64,000 bases of DNA from Vanessa cardui. Its lineage: Eukaryota > Arthropoda > Insecta > Lepidoptera > Nymphalidae. The stretch spans positions 4,032,501 to 4,096,500 of the forward strand of contig NC_061124.1 in assembly GCF_905220365.1 (NCBI RefSeq). The letters run 5' to 3'. Every line of letters starts with the position of its first letter. The stretch's first letter is position 1. The notes under the pieces were generated by a model, which saw only the letters and a list, made by a program, of their open reading frames with translations, was not told where the DNA came from and made no database searches. This document shows positions 38,601 through 53,600 of the stretch, piece after piece. Position numbers and translations under genes: made by a program.

Positions 38601-41600
38601 GGCAAACGAGCAGGAGGCTCACCTGATGGAAAGTGACTACAACCTTTATTTTGGCAACAATGAGTGAAACGCCATACAATTAGTTTTGAATTAAATGGTA
38701 ACAAAAATAATATTTTTCTACCAATTATTGTAGATGATAATTTGTAGAGGTCACAATTGGTTTCCATTTATGAGAACTGGAGTATAAAATTAATGATAAA
38801 TACTTACAAAGCGTCGGCATTTGCGCACAAATAGCCAGCGCTTGTGCCAATCGTGGTGCCATCTGGTGATCGTTGGATATCGCTGTCAGCAATGGTCCAT
38901 CCAGCAACCTCCACGCTAATTCCACAGAAGGACATGATAGCACGTATCTGTCTGTACCGCTTTCCTATATCACACAAAATATAAAATGTATATTATGTAA
39001 AGTTTATATTATGAATTTGTTATCGAAACAATATAATAAAAATACTCACCATATGGGAGTGTGAGGGTAGAATTGGATGAACTGTAAACCGCCATCCCCA
39101 ACCGTTTACAGAACTGTCACTAGTAAACCTCCAGCGTAATTCATCGCCTTAAAGTAAAAGACACAAAATTAATTACATAGCAAAGTGACCATGTGTCTAA
39201 CGAGACTGGTCGGGACAACGTCGAATACTATAATTTTTTAAAATGTTTTATTACTTCCGAGTTTATTCCCTTTATTTTGGCCACAATGAGTGAAACGCCA
39301 TACAATTAGTTTTGAATTAAATAGTAACAAAAATAATGTTATTCTATAAAAGTAAAACTCAAAATGTATAAAGTCGACGAATAGTAACATCGTCTTTATA
39401 CAGGATCTATAAATAAAATTGTATGGTGTATTAAAATGACAACTCTTTTCAATATTATTCAACATTAAAAAATGATAGTTTTAGAATAATCTAAAATGAC
39501 TTTTAAAATCTAAAGTTTGTAAAAATCTTCTTGATTAAAGTACGACTATATAAAGACTTCTTGTTTTAATTTACCATTTACAACAATCTCCTGAGCCCAA
39601 TCAGCGGGCTCTCTGCCCGATCGTGTCGCTAGGACCCTCCCAGCGCTGTCCGATATCGTTAACGGATCATTTCTTCTCTCGGTGGAACAGCCCTGTTCAA
39701 ATGATACTCGAAGCGATGACGCTCCCGGGATCTTTACTACGCCTGCCAATTACGGGTAGGTTTTAATTCCGAGTCATTATACTAAGTGGTGACAAAATGC
39801 CAATCATATAAAAATGTAATAATCATTTAATCAAAAAATCTGTAATTTAGATCATGTAAGAAAATAGGTCCAGCGAGGCCCTGGAGGACTGACGTGGAGA
39901 TGGGTTTCGTGTGAACAGTAGTTGCTCGCGAGTCAGTCGATCCTAAGCTCAAGGAGAGATCTTATGTCGATGTGGAGTTTTTTTGCGAAGTCGAGATGGC
40001 CCGGTGGTTAGAACGCGTGCATTTTAACCGATGATTGTGGGTTCGAACCCAGGCAAGCACCGCTGTTTCATGTGCTTAATTTGTCTTTATAATTCATCTC
40101 GTGCTCAGCGGTGAAGGAAAACATCGTGAGGAAACCTGCATGTGTCTAATTTCGTCGAAATTCTGCCACATGTGCATTCCACCAACCCGCATTGGAACAG
40201 CGTGGTGGAATATGTTCCAAACGCTCTCCTTAATGGAAGAGGAGGCCTTATCTCAGCAGTGGGAAATGTACAGGCTGTTACTTTACTTTTTTCACTTACT
40301 TTAAGTACTTTCTTCATTAGAGTAAATGGGCAAACAATAAAGTACCAGATATATCCGTGTCGTCGGCGTAGGGGTGCGGGCTGTCCACGGTGACGGGGTG
40401 CGGGGGCGCGCGCGTGCCGCCCGCCGCCGCCTCCTCCAGTTCGCACACGCACACCTCCACCACCATGTCGGCTACCGCCGGCTTACTCGCACAAAGAGCT
40501 GCAAACATAACCAAATAGTGTAGTTTTAAGTGAATATTCTTGGCTAAATGAATTACATTCGAATAAGCACGCAACTGTAACACATATCGCGAAGAGATCT
40601 GTCAGTTATTTAAGAAACAGTATAAAAATAACATTTTACATTTTATAGAAATTTTAACTCACCCATTAGAACATCTGTGATAACTCTAACCGCATTATTT
40701 GAATCGGGCACACGGCCCGCTGCAGCGAGCTTCAATAGGTCCACTAGTGCTCTTGCATCGGATTCACCCAGCTGAGACGTGAAATCATCGAGTGCCAACT
40801 GTACGCAAGAGAAGTAAGTGTAATGTGTTATTAATTGTATTTAATGCGGACATAGGCTTCCTCTGCCGTCTAAGTCTGGGTGAGAGCTCCCAAAGAAATA
40901 GCTGATCAGAGGATGTTGGCTGATACAGTATGTCAGAATATCAACACTCTGTGTTTAGTAGTAGTAGTAGTAGTAGTATTGTGAGTTTTGTGTGACTTTT
41001 ATCACGGTACTCATGTATGCCAACACAATATCGTCATAAACATGCTGTTGTAATATTATATGACCTAATATATTGGTCAATTTGACACATCAATTTACAT
41101 GCACTTGCTTTCTCGGATTGAACTGACGCGAGAATCCATAGCGACGGATAGCGTCGAAAGGCGCGATAGGGAGTATTTCTATTGGTTGTAAAATTGGAAG
41201 TAATCGGTTTTATTGAATTTGCCGATGCTATATCGAAGTTGTGTCGTATTATACTTATAAGTTTTATTTTTTGCCTATTTATAGATAGATGTTCGATAAT
41301 TACCTTCGGCGCCTCGGCTTGCTGCACAGTCATAGTGGCAGCCGCCACGGACACCGCGCTGGACGACATCACAGCAGAGTGACGGGAAGATATGGACCCG
41401 CTGAGTGGACTGCTAGCACCGCTCTGTATTATAATAACAACATGAATACAACACTACAACAAATGTCCGAGAAAAATATGTTTACATTTGTTCTTATTAT
41501 TATGTAACTTCTAAATAATGGATCGATGAGGTAGATCAAGATCAAGACTTGACGTTATGTATGTACATAACATTAGTATAGAAGTACAACCTAAGAAAGA

Positions 41601-44600
41601 TAGCTTTGTTTGAATAAGTTAATAAAGTTTAACTTATTCAAATAAAATATAATGAAAACAAAAAAAAAAATTACAGGAAAAACAATCATTAATATTACCG
41701 GTAGGGTAGCTCTATCGGCCGGCGCCTCCCCTCCGCCGGTGCGAGCGTCCGCCTCCACGTCGTCATCCTCGGAGTCCAGTCCGACCACCACCGGCGCCGC
41801 AGTCGAGCACGCCTCGTGCGCTCGAAGAGCTTCTACCAGAAGACTTCGAGCCTGAACAAAAATTGCATCTATTAAATAAAGCAAGAGCGGAGATCGTATT
41901 TTAGCAAAAATTATGATACGTTTTCAAATATAAAATTAAAAAATACTTAATAAAAAACACTAGTTAACGACGACCACTGTTGATATTTTTTACTCTTTGT
42001 GTGTTTTGAACATATGTGGCAACATTATTTGTGAAAAAAATTGGGATTAGAAAACTTCTTCTACCTGGTCGTCTTTTTGACATATTAAGCCTCCAATGAA
42101 GTAAAAAAGTATTAATCATTATTATGAAAACATACATATTATAAAACAAACTATGAGAAACACCAGTAGTGTTCACAATGAAAACGAGATGGCTCAGTGG
42201 TTATAACGCGTGCATCTTAACCAATGACTTCGGGTTCAAATCCAAGCAAGCACCGCTGATTCATGTGCTTAATTTGTCATTATAATTCGTCTCGTGCTCA
42301 GCGGTGAAGGAAAACATCGTGAGGAAACCTGCATGTGACAAATTTCATCGAAATTCTGCCACTTGTGCGTTCCACCAACCCGAATTGGAACAGCGTGGTG
42401 GAATATGTTCCAAAACCTTCTCATCAAAGGGAGAGGAGGCCTTTAGCCCAGCAGTGGGAATTTACAGGCTGTTGTTGTTGTTTGTTCACAATGTGAATGT
42501 TACCTGCGAGATGTGCAAGGCCAGCAGTATGAGAGACAGCGCGTGTTGCACGGCCACGGGCGGCTCCAGCGCCAGCGCGGCCGCCGCCAGCGACGGGCGC
42601 GGGCCTTGCGGCTCGTCTACCACCGACTCGTCGGAGTAGAGACCTGCACGGTATGGACCATTTGAATATTTAAAATTATGGAATAAACTGGATTAACACA
42701 CAAAGCCATTGCAATCGAACTGAATAGTGCTGCTATGAGATATTTAAAAATATGATTGTACTAATCATATAAAAAAAAATATAACAAGAGTGAAGCATCA
42801 TTTGGTAAATCAAAATTACTTATATATGTAAATGAAATAATAATAAATTAGAAACAATATATATGAAGAAGTATTCTTGTTATCGTATACTACTTGTTCA
42901 ACTGAAATTACCTAAACCTCGGTTTACCAGACTATCATTGTTTAAGTTACCCAGGCTATGCGCCCCCAGCGGGTCCTTCAGCGTGGGGAAGGGCAGCGGC
43001 GCGACGTGCGGCGCGGGCACGTCGGGCTGCAGCGCGACGGGGCGCAGCGCCCAGGCGGCCGAGTGCGACGAGCCGGCGGCGGCGCGCTGCACGCCCTCCA
43101 CGCCCGCCACGGGCGCCGGCCGACGGTTCACGCACGTCGTGCCGTTGCCCTGCTGCCCGTGGTCGTTGTCGCCCCACGCCCAGACCTACGATTGTGACAG
43201 GTTACAAAATTAGTTAGCAATTCCTGTTCCTTTTTGAGGATATTATATTTACTTAAAGATCAAAGGAAATATAATATTTCACTATCATAAAGTATTATTC
43301 ATGTCCATTGAGACTAGGTTTGTTTGTATTTGTTTAATCTATTTGAATAGTAAATTAGATTAATGTAATATGGAAAAAAAATTAGCCATCTACTCTGATT
43401 TATATAGTAGTAACTTTTTTTTTAGAATTAGTGAAATAGATACATTTTAATAACTTCAATTAATATATATATGGCTCACACGAAAAACATAGAACAATTT
43501 AATAAAATCGAATAAAGGGTACGTAACATCAGTGTCTTGTAGTATAACGCGTTTAGAAGTGATAATGTTACCTGATTATCGCTCGTGACGGCTAGGCAAT
43601 GCAAAGCGCCCACAGCGACGTGAATAACGCGGCGGTCGCGCAACGCTTCGACGATGGTCGGACGACGCACGTGTGAGTCGCAGCCGTGACCGAGACGGAA
43701 ATAGTCGCCTTTGCCCCATGTCCACACCTAGATAAATTATTACGAGTAAAAATAAGTACACGATTGCACTTGTTGATTATTGATACTTATCACAACAGTG
43801 TCACAGTTTTTTTAGGTCACTAGAAATATTTCGTTGTAATGTTATTGCGTAAACGACTATGATATGCTATATGGTTTTACGTATAGAGATAATATTTACC
43901 AATATATTATATATGTAACTATTTTACAACTCCATACATAATTTATGTCATTAAAAATGGATCGTCATTAACTAAAAGTACAATAAATACTACTATATCT
44001 TATAAAACTCCAAAAAACAATCTCCAAATAAATTATTATGAGTAAAAATAAGTACACAATTGCACTATCAACATTCAAGTGTATTTATAGTACTTTTCGC
44101 TTTGATAATTTCAATTTAAAATTTATAAATGATTTTTAGTTACCTCTCCATCTCTGGTCAATGCTAAGCTAAACTGGGCACCACATTCAACTTGAACTAC
44201 ACCGAGTGTGTTTAATCTCTCAATATTCATTGGAACTGCACATCCATCCGATCCTCCTCGACCTAGAAGAATATAAATTATATTAATAAATTAATAATTT
44301 AACTAACGTGTACAATAGGCTATTTGACAATGCGAAAAATAAATTGTGAATTATTGTAATCAGTGTATATTATGAGTTTGAAAATGGTTATTTACTAACG
44401 AAACTTAAAAATAATACTTAATTTATTCACAAATCACTAAATAAAAATGTATTTTTTCAAACATTTGTCACGTGACACAAAACGCTCCTGATTGGCCGGG
44501 CTTATGATGAAGGCACTTTCTTGTAAACCTTGCTTTTCTACTATATGTACCACCATATTGTCCAAGTAGCGTTTTTGCGCGTTATTTAAATATGGAATTT

Positions 44601-47600
44601 TTAATATGATATTTTTCGGCAAATATGTACTAGAAATAAAAAAATCAACTTTTACTGGGTTACTTAACCACTTATAAATAATAAAAAATGGATTTTAAAA
44701 ACCAGTCAAATAGCCTATTATATTCAATAATTATTAATGAATGTATTAGAAAACTACCTTTACCTAATTTACCAAAGTCGCCGTCGCCCCAAGAGAATAC
44801 TTTTCCGCAAGCAGTAAGGGCTAAGGTTTGGGCGTCGCGGGAACCGCACGCTACCTGAATTACTCGGAAGCTGGCTAATGCTTCGACCTATCGAAAAATA
44901 AATATTTTAATATATTTAGAAATAAGCTGAGAAAAATGTATAAAAAATATTAGAGCTAATGAATAAAAAGTTAACACAAAAGTTTCATCACAATTTCAAT
45001 TGGATGGATAGAATTTTTAATGAACAGATTATATATATTCATGAAAATAGTTATACAAACCATTTTTGGTAACAGCTGTGTAGCATCATCTCCGTGTCCC
45101 AAGCGCCCATACTCCCCTAGACCCCAAGTATACAAGTGGCCGCGCGCGGTCACGCACGCACTGTGAGCGGACCCGCACGCGATACCCACTACCCTTTCCC
45201 CCGCTAGCGACTCTATGAGGCGAGGCGCTTCCAGTGTGATGCGGTTTCCATGACCCAATTTACCATCTTCCCCTTCTCCCCAAGAATACACCTATAAACA
45301 TAAAAAATGGTGCTTTCACTATTGAATATATTTTTTATTATTAAAATTAAAAACAAAATATCCAAAAATAAATAGATAGTATGTTACCGAAAGTGAATAT
45401 TTATTTCAAATTAAATTTGAAAATGGTATCAACAAAGACCAGGTAGTAGCTGACAAACAGATAACAATAAAAAAATAATAGACATGTTATAGTTGATTAT
45501 TATTATAATTCCATTTTCATTTCTTTACTATTTTTGTAATTTATTAAAGAATATAGAGAAAAAAAAATACCTTTCCATCGGCAGTAAGTGCTAGAGCGTG
45601 TTTTCCACCAGAGTGCACAGCGACCCGACGCACCAACACATGAGAAAGGTAAGGGTTAGCTCGAGGCGTCGACACATTGTTACTGTGTCCGAGACCAAGG
45701 CGGCCATTTGTACCTTCACCGCAAACGTAGAGCTAGAACATTTAATTTATCAGATAATTAAATAGTTCGCACAGGTCATTGCTTTTAATTATTAAGATAT
45801 CCATGTAAGTTCTTTTGCCGGTTCTTCTAAGTTCTGTTGTGTTTCAAACCCGTAGATTTTATGACAGTCAATTTATAGTCGTTAAAAGCAAACAGGTGGC
45901 AGATGATAGATTAAATTCTACAAGTGTGATGATGTGAATTATGGAATATACCTTGCCATCATGTGATACAATAAAGAGTGTCTTTGAACCGCCCGCAATA
46001 TGAAGTGGTCGCAACGCACTCAAAACTGGAGAGAAAACTGGAACCTTCACTTTGGAGCCTTTAACTCCGCCGAGTTGATCTTTATCGTTTAGTCCCCACA
46101 CGTACACCTGCAAGGAATTCATACAAGACATATGTGCGGCTGTTATCAGATATTTTTATAAATCTAAGTATTTCCCATACTAATATTAGTATGATAGTTA
46201 AAATGGAATCGTAAATCCGGATATTACTCATCTGTGTTTTTATACCTTGGGACAGTCGTTTGGAAGTGCTGGTGGATTGTTATCAGAAGTAACCGCAGTC
46301 GTTGGGTTATCTTTTTCCATCCAATCTTCAGCTACGAAATTCATACTCTAAAAAAATAATATTCCTTGAATAAATATTGTTAAGTATATGTCGCGTTCTT
46401 TAAATAACTGTTCATTCAAAAATGACTTACCGCTAATATCTCTGTATACATAGGATTTGGTCTGAATCCTGTTATGTATAGACCGTGTACTCGACAATCG
46501 GCGTTCACATTGCGATTTTGTTTTATTCCAATTTCTATACATGGATAATACTGTAAGGAGTTATTATAATTAGTTTTTATAAATCAAAAAAACCGTAAAA
46601 TGCTAACCGATATCATAATTAAGGTACATACAAACAACAGCCTGTAAATTCCCACTGCTGGGCTAAAGGCCTCCTCTCCCTTTAAGGAGAAGGTTTTGGA
46701 ACATATTCCACCACGCTGTTCCAATGCGGGTTGGTGGAATACACATGTGGCAGAATTTCTATGAAATTTGTCACATGCAGGTTTCCTCACGATGTTCTCC
46801 TTCACCGCTGAGCACGAGATGAATTATAAAGACAAATTAAGCACATAAATCAGCGGTGCTTGCCTGGGTTTGAACCCGCAATCATCGGTTAAGATGCACG
46901 CGTTCTAACCACTGGGCCATCTCTGCTCCTATTATATTAAGGTACATACCAGTTTACAATCCGAGAGGAGCTGTATCTGCGCGAGGTGCGTCGGCGGCCG
47001 GTCCCTGGAGGGCGGCGCGGGCGTGCACGGCACGGCGGCGAGCGGCGCCAGGGCCGAGTCCTCGAAGCTGGCGCCCACGCGCACCGACAGCGCGGCCGGC
47101 CCGTGCGCGCCGCCCGCCACGCCCAGGCCGAGCCGGCGGATGCGTATGCCGCAACGCATTTCGACGCGAATCCAATGCTAAGAGCATTAATCAAAAGCAT
47201 TTTAAACGAGACAATCAATAGGCTAATTGACTAATTTTTAATATCCATTTTATATTATTTAGTAGAAGTTAAGGAACCTAGTGAATGTTGTTTTTTTCTA
47301 GTACATATTTGCCGAAAAATATCATATTAAAAATTCCATATTTAAATAGCGCGCAAAAACTCTAGTTGGACAATATGGTGCTTCAATGGGGTCGGTGACG
47401 TCACTCTCTTGTATTTTAATCTGTGGTAAATATAGTAGAAAAGCAATGTTACAAGAAAGTGACTTCATCATAATATAAACGCTCCTGCGTTTTGTGTCAC
47501 GTGACGAACGATTGAAAAAAAAATCAATTTTTTTATGGCTTTTTGAATAAATTAAGTATTATTTCAACTTTTCCAACCATTTTCAAATTCATAATATACA

Positions 47601-50600
47601 TACACTGATTACAATAATTCACAATTCATTTTTCGCATTATCAAATAGCCTATTAGCCTTTTTTTATAAATAATGTTATTTATAAGAAAAATGGTTTTAT
47701 AAAGAATTTTAATAGAACCATACCTGCCCGGTGCCACTAGAGCTCTGCCAGTAGGTGTGTGGCTGCGAGTCCAACAGTCGGCGAGCGCCGGCGCCGGGCC
47801 GGCATGACGACACGCGCACGGCCCGCACGGCGCCGCGCCACCCCACCGCACTGCCGCCCGCCGTCTCGCCCCATTCCGCTGCCAGGTCAGATCGTAAGTT
47901 AAACTCACTGTTAACTATAATCAGACGAGCATAGATGTGTTCGGTGTTAGTATAACACGTACATTGGTCGGTCACCAGTTCCATCTCGCTGACTTGCCCA
48001 GTCCAGCCAGGCTGCTGAGGGAAATCGACTGTCAAATCTCGACCGTTGCTTGATATCGCTGCAAATTTAACATCACTGTTTGTATAATTCTTATTATATA
48101 GTAGTTAATAATCATTGCTGAGTAATTTGGACACAAACTTGACTTTGTTAACTTAGATCCTTAGCTTTACAGTTTGGGAAATAATGTAAATACCGGTGAC
48201 GGTCCCGACGCTGGTGTGGTCGATGCAGCCCCACTTGTAGCGCGGCTGCGTGACGGCGGCGCGCACGCGCACGCGGTCGCCGGGCGCGAAGGGCGGCGCG
48301 CCCGACACCACCTCGGCGTGCAGCGCGCGTATGCCCGCCACGCGACTCAGCCCGCGCCACTCCACCTGATGCACACGATCGAGAATAAAAAAATATACGT
48401 AGGTATGGCACTGTCATTAATAATAAAACAAATCGGAACACTTACATGCAAAAACACGTTTTGCTTGATGTCGCGTTCAACTTTCTGAACTTGTCCAACG
48501 TCGCCTAATGCAATCTGCAAAAAAATGATTATTTTTGTAAAAAGTGTCAATTTAAATATATAAAAAAGCTTCTAGTAAAAAACCCTTACGTTGTCATAAG
48601 CCTTGCAACATCTCACAGTCATACCGGGCGTGATAATATCAGATAGATACTGAGCGTATTCGTCTTCCGACGCAAAGCAACTTCGCCAGCGGTACGGTAT
48701 TTGTTTTTTCTCTTGCTTCGATGTTGTGGGTTTGATCTCGAATACCGTATCATCCATCCCTTGTAGTGGTAGCTCTAATAAATATGCCACTAGGGACTCC
48801 ACTGACGGTAAACTCGTACCACCTAAAAGTATGAAAGTAAATAGTCATATAATGAAGTAGCCTTTCAAAATTAAATATATACAGGTCAATCATAAATAAA
48901 AAGTCTCAATTGATGAACAAGAAAAATCTGTTTATATAGAAAATATTATACCCAAGGACTGTATAGCTGCATATATAGCGTGTCTTGAAAATCCCATTTC
49001 TATCACTTGTTGAACTTGAGCCGAGTTTGCCCAAGTATTGAGATCTTTTCGAGCTAAAAATAATAATTATAAAAGTTAGATATAGAAGGTTTCATCATAA
49101 CATTAAAATTTTAAATTGTCTTTAGCCATGATTCTGATACTTACAAAGTGACGCAGTACTTGTTGAAGGTCCCATTGACACTTGCATAACGTTACTCTTG
49201 TCTATGATAGGTATCTCTGGTGGGGAGTCGTAATCTTTGTCATCTCCTGCAAATAGGCATTTTCAAAATCAAAAAAAAAAAATCCGTATAAGTCAGCTGT
49301 ACTTAAATTGCTACTTTTTTATGTGTAGAAAATATTTCTAGTTTACCTGCAACATGGGCTGCTAACTGCTGGACAATCGTCAGAGCAGCAGCTGCGAGAT
49401 CCTTTGGGGAATGAGTTGCAGCCAGCGGACTTGGGCGAGTAGCGAGCGCAAGTAAACGCCTCAGTAAAGTGCCTTCTGTTCCCAGCACGTTTGTTCCTCT
49501 ATCTAACGAGCCTGCAACTATTAAAAATAAATCGTTAAATTATTAATTTATTAATAAAACGAATAACAAATATGTATTAAAAAAAAGACATAACAAAATA
49601 ATGAAATCCTCTTACTAAGTTAAATATATCATTTGATTTTTTAAATTTTTCGTTTAACACTCAAAGCACTAACCTCCGTTATCCGGTGGTTGCATTAATA
49701 CTTTTCGCAGGCGAGTCCGTGTCGTTAGCAATCCTCTTACAGCACACAACGTTAATAATTCCATCTGCTGACGTCTAAGACCATAGACATCCACTTCAGC
49801 TGTAAAAAAAACATGTTTTACTTATACAATATTTATTTATAAATTCGTCATTAAATTTTTTTGCAAAAGAGATTGAAAAGCTTTGTCTTATCGTCTTCGT
49901 ATCTGAGTAAATTTTTATATCTATGTATCATTTGTTTTAAAGTTATATAATAAGAAATAATACCAGGCAAGTGATGTGGATGCATCGGCGAAGCTTGCGG
50001 CCCCGCTCCGAGTAATGCGGCGCACACTCGCAGAGCGCTCTCTCCTCCACCGAGCGCTTGAGCCAAACGCTCACATTCCACGCTTTGGATGCTATTCAGA
50101 TCACACTGGAAAAATAATTTTAGATTTAACATTCAACACTTTCAGTCATCTCTCAATTCAAGTTTGATAATTTAAATTATCATTTATACAACTTATATAA
50201 CAGTTTTCTTTCAAGATAATTTATAAACAAGGTTTTCATTTGCTTAAACTATTAATGTTAAATTAATTTAATGCCCTCCCGTTGATATATAGATAGTTAT
50301 TCTTAATAGAATACATTAATTGCTTAAATAAATAAATAAATAAATATGAGACAACATCACATACATTACTCTGATCCCAATGTAAGTAGCTGAAGCACTT
50401 GTGTTATGGAAATCAGAAGTAACGACAGTACCACAAACACCCAGACCCAAGACAACATAGAAAAATAAAGATTATCTACATCGACTCGGCCGGGAATCGA
50501 ACCCGGGACCTCAGAGTGGCGTACCCATCAAAACCGGTGTACACACCACTCGACCACGGAGGTCGTCAAAATCATTATTTCGTTTAAATCATTATTATAT

Positions 50601-53600
50601 ATATCATATATATACCTTGGTAGTAGTATTATCATCGTGAACCAAAGTGATCTTCGCTCGAGGCGACAGCTGAGTGACAACGGCGTTACGTGGCGGAGAG
50701 CCCGCACACACACGCTGGCCCAGTCTGATCCGCCATTCCATTCCACCTATCACACCTAGACCTCCAGCTGAAAACATGTTTTACTAGCTTTTGCCCACGA
50801 CTTCGTTCGCGTGGACTTCAGGTTCGTCCCGTCTAGTCTAGTAATCGCTTAAAATCGCTTCGTAAATAAGTCATTATTTCTCGTACAAAGAAAAGGATAA
50901 AAAATGCGCAAAAAATGTGTTTTTTTACGACCTCATATTAGAAACCTCAAAAATTGTAGCCTAGTGTTATTCTGATGTATAAGCTATATTGTGGTAAAGT
51001 TTCATTCAAATCCATTCAGTAGTTTTTACGTGAAAGAGTAACAAACATCCATACATCCATACATACAAACTTTCGCCTTTATAATAGTAAGTAGGATTAT
51101 TGTATAAATCAAATAAAAATACAAAAAAATTAGCTTAAATTATTTAAATGTATATAACATATATTTACAGTTTATGCGTGCTTACCTATTAAACAACTAT
51201 TTAGAGATGGTGGTGATGGTTTAATAGTTTGCGTTAAGTCTTGACTCGTATGTGGCCACCAATGCCAATCATTTGTAATCTGTAAGAAAATCATATAGAT
51301 ACTTCTTGCGAAATCATATTCCGTAATAAAATTTTACAAAGCACAGTATTGAAGTAATCTACAATAAAATATGTTCCAAGCCCCCTCCTTAATGGGAGAG
51401 GAGGCCTTAACCCAGCAGTGGGTAATTTACAGGCTGTTACTTTTACTTTTCTACACTAAAATTAAATTAAAAATACGAGTAGACAGTATAACATGTGTAC
51501 AAAAACGCACATAATCGACAGATCCTATATCCGTGCGTACAATGTCACACAACATACAGTGAATTTATTATACTGTAATTTAAATGATTTTATGCACGAT
51601 AAAGAGTTAGAGTCGAGATGGCCCAGTGGTTAGAACGCGTGCATCTTAACCGATGATTGCGGGTTCAAACCCCAGCAAGCACCGCTGATTCAGTCTTTAT
51701 AATTCATCTCGTGCTCAGCGGTGAAGGAAAACATCGTGAGGAAACCTGCATGTGACAATTTTCATAGAAATTCTGCCACATGTGTATTCCACCAACCCGC
51801 ATTGGAACAGCGTGGTAGAATATGTTCCAAAACCTTCTCCTCAAAGGGAGAGAAGGCCTTTAGCCCAGCAGTGGGAATTTACAGGCTGTTGTTGTTGTTG
51901 TATGCACGTTAATACTTCTTATAGTGGGAACCTATTTACCATCTGTGCCGCAAGTTGTAATTTTTCCAGCAAAAGCGCTGTTATTGGTCCGTTCCACTGC
52001 GGAGCGGCGTGCAGCTGCCTAACGAGGTTAATGATGGCGGCACAAGTCGCCCCCGTGTAGCTCGCCGTGGCCGGGGCACGCCATCTGTTATCTAAATGTA
52101 TATATATTTTTAATAATCTCTCCAAATCACATTAATTATTTGAAGGAAAAGAAAATATACGAAGATCAATACTGCGTTTCTAATTAAATCCTTTGCAACT
52201 GGTGCATTAAATCTTACTAAAATTATGAATATAAAAGGTTTTATGTTTGTTTACTCAATGACGTGCGAAATTGACGATTTAAAATAAAGATTTATCATGA
52301 ATAAAGGCTTCTCAATATTGATTTGAAAAATATATCATAAATAAATGGACAATTATTGTTTGTACTGTTCAATACATACCCACTTCCTCTTCGTCAATGG
52401 CCGCCGGACAGCCAACTGTCACAGCGTGCGTATAAGCTCTCAACGCTGGATCAGCTGCGTGGGTTTCCAGCCACAGTCTTCCAGCTAGTGCTATAAGTTG
52501 CGCTGCCACCGTACGACGCCACTCCGCGGGACCAGTATGCTCAGTTAATACTCGACGTAAAAGCCAAAGTGCCTGAATCTGCAATGATAAAATATTTATT
52601 TTAATAAGAGCCTCCTCTTAAGAAATAAGTCTTCAATAGAAGGATATGAATCCGCTGACTTTACTCAGGCTGGTTTTGCTTTACTAACGTACAATAAGTT
52701 GCCATATAAAATTATATAATTAATAGAGAGGGTAAAGACCGACCTGTAAGTATACGAGATCCTGTGAAATAGGTCTATCCGTAGAAGAGATGATGCTGTA
52801 ACAGAGCTCGAACCATGAATCTGTACACAGGGAAATCCTTATTTCAGGACTCTGGGCACTCGCTGAAACATTAAAGAATTACTTTTTAGGTAAAGAAAAC
52901 AAACAAAAATGTTAATACCAAAAGGCGGTTGTGTGTATCCAAATACCTCTCAAGAGCGCGAGTGCCGTATGTGTGTGCGCGGCGAAGGCTGTGGGCGGCG
53001 GGTACACGTGTGCGTGCGCGAGCGCCAGCAGTCTGCGTTGCAGCGCCGCCACGTTACGCCGTGCGGCAGCTCCCGGCGCCGGCGCGCGCCCCGCGCCCGC
53101 GCACAGGGCACGCACCGCGCACGTGCACGACGAGCGCACCTCACTCACTGGCCACCACTCGACGGTATTCTCCACTAACATATCAAATATTTGAAAGAAT
53201 TATAAGAAAGTATTAGGCCCCAGAATATGATAGATTGTTATGTCACTTTTCAGTTGAGAAGTCAATCGTTTCCTAATAAGCTGACGTCCGTTATCGCAAA
53301 CGAACGTCTCAAGATCAAGATGAGACAAATCTTTTCAAAAGCATACGACCTGAGTATGGATCGGATTGCTTGGACTTAAAAAGCGCTATATCGCAAGGCC
53401 GGTAGGTGATATCATATGGTATATGATCTTCAATATATGTAGTCTATATTTTATACCTATACAGGGACAGTTCGCTAAAGAAACTTTAATTCATTTCTAT
53501 TATACCATTTCCTTGCACGGTTTCGTCCACGGATGGCGGAGGTGATGGGGAGCGCGCTAGCTTGAGATCATATTTGCCCTCTTTGCCCATGCGGTACGAG

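Noticed and set aside
40105..40452. Antisense frame across SINE-A and HERC2 E52
   Set aside because: It merges SINE sequence with the wrong frame of E52 and has no independent support.
44755..44763. Downstream donor of E44 as the main splice site
   Set aside because: It would add GK before GRGGS and break the blade motif shared with RLD3; the upstream donor was preferred, and the alternative is kept only as a finding.
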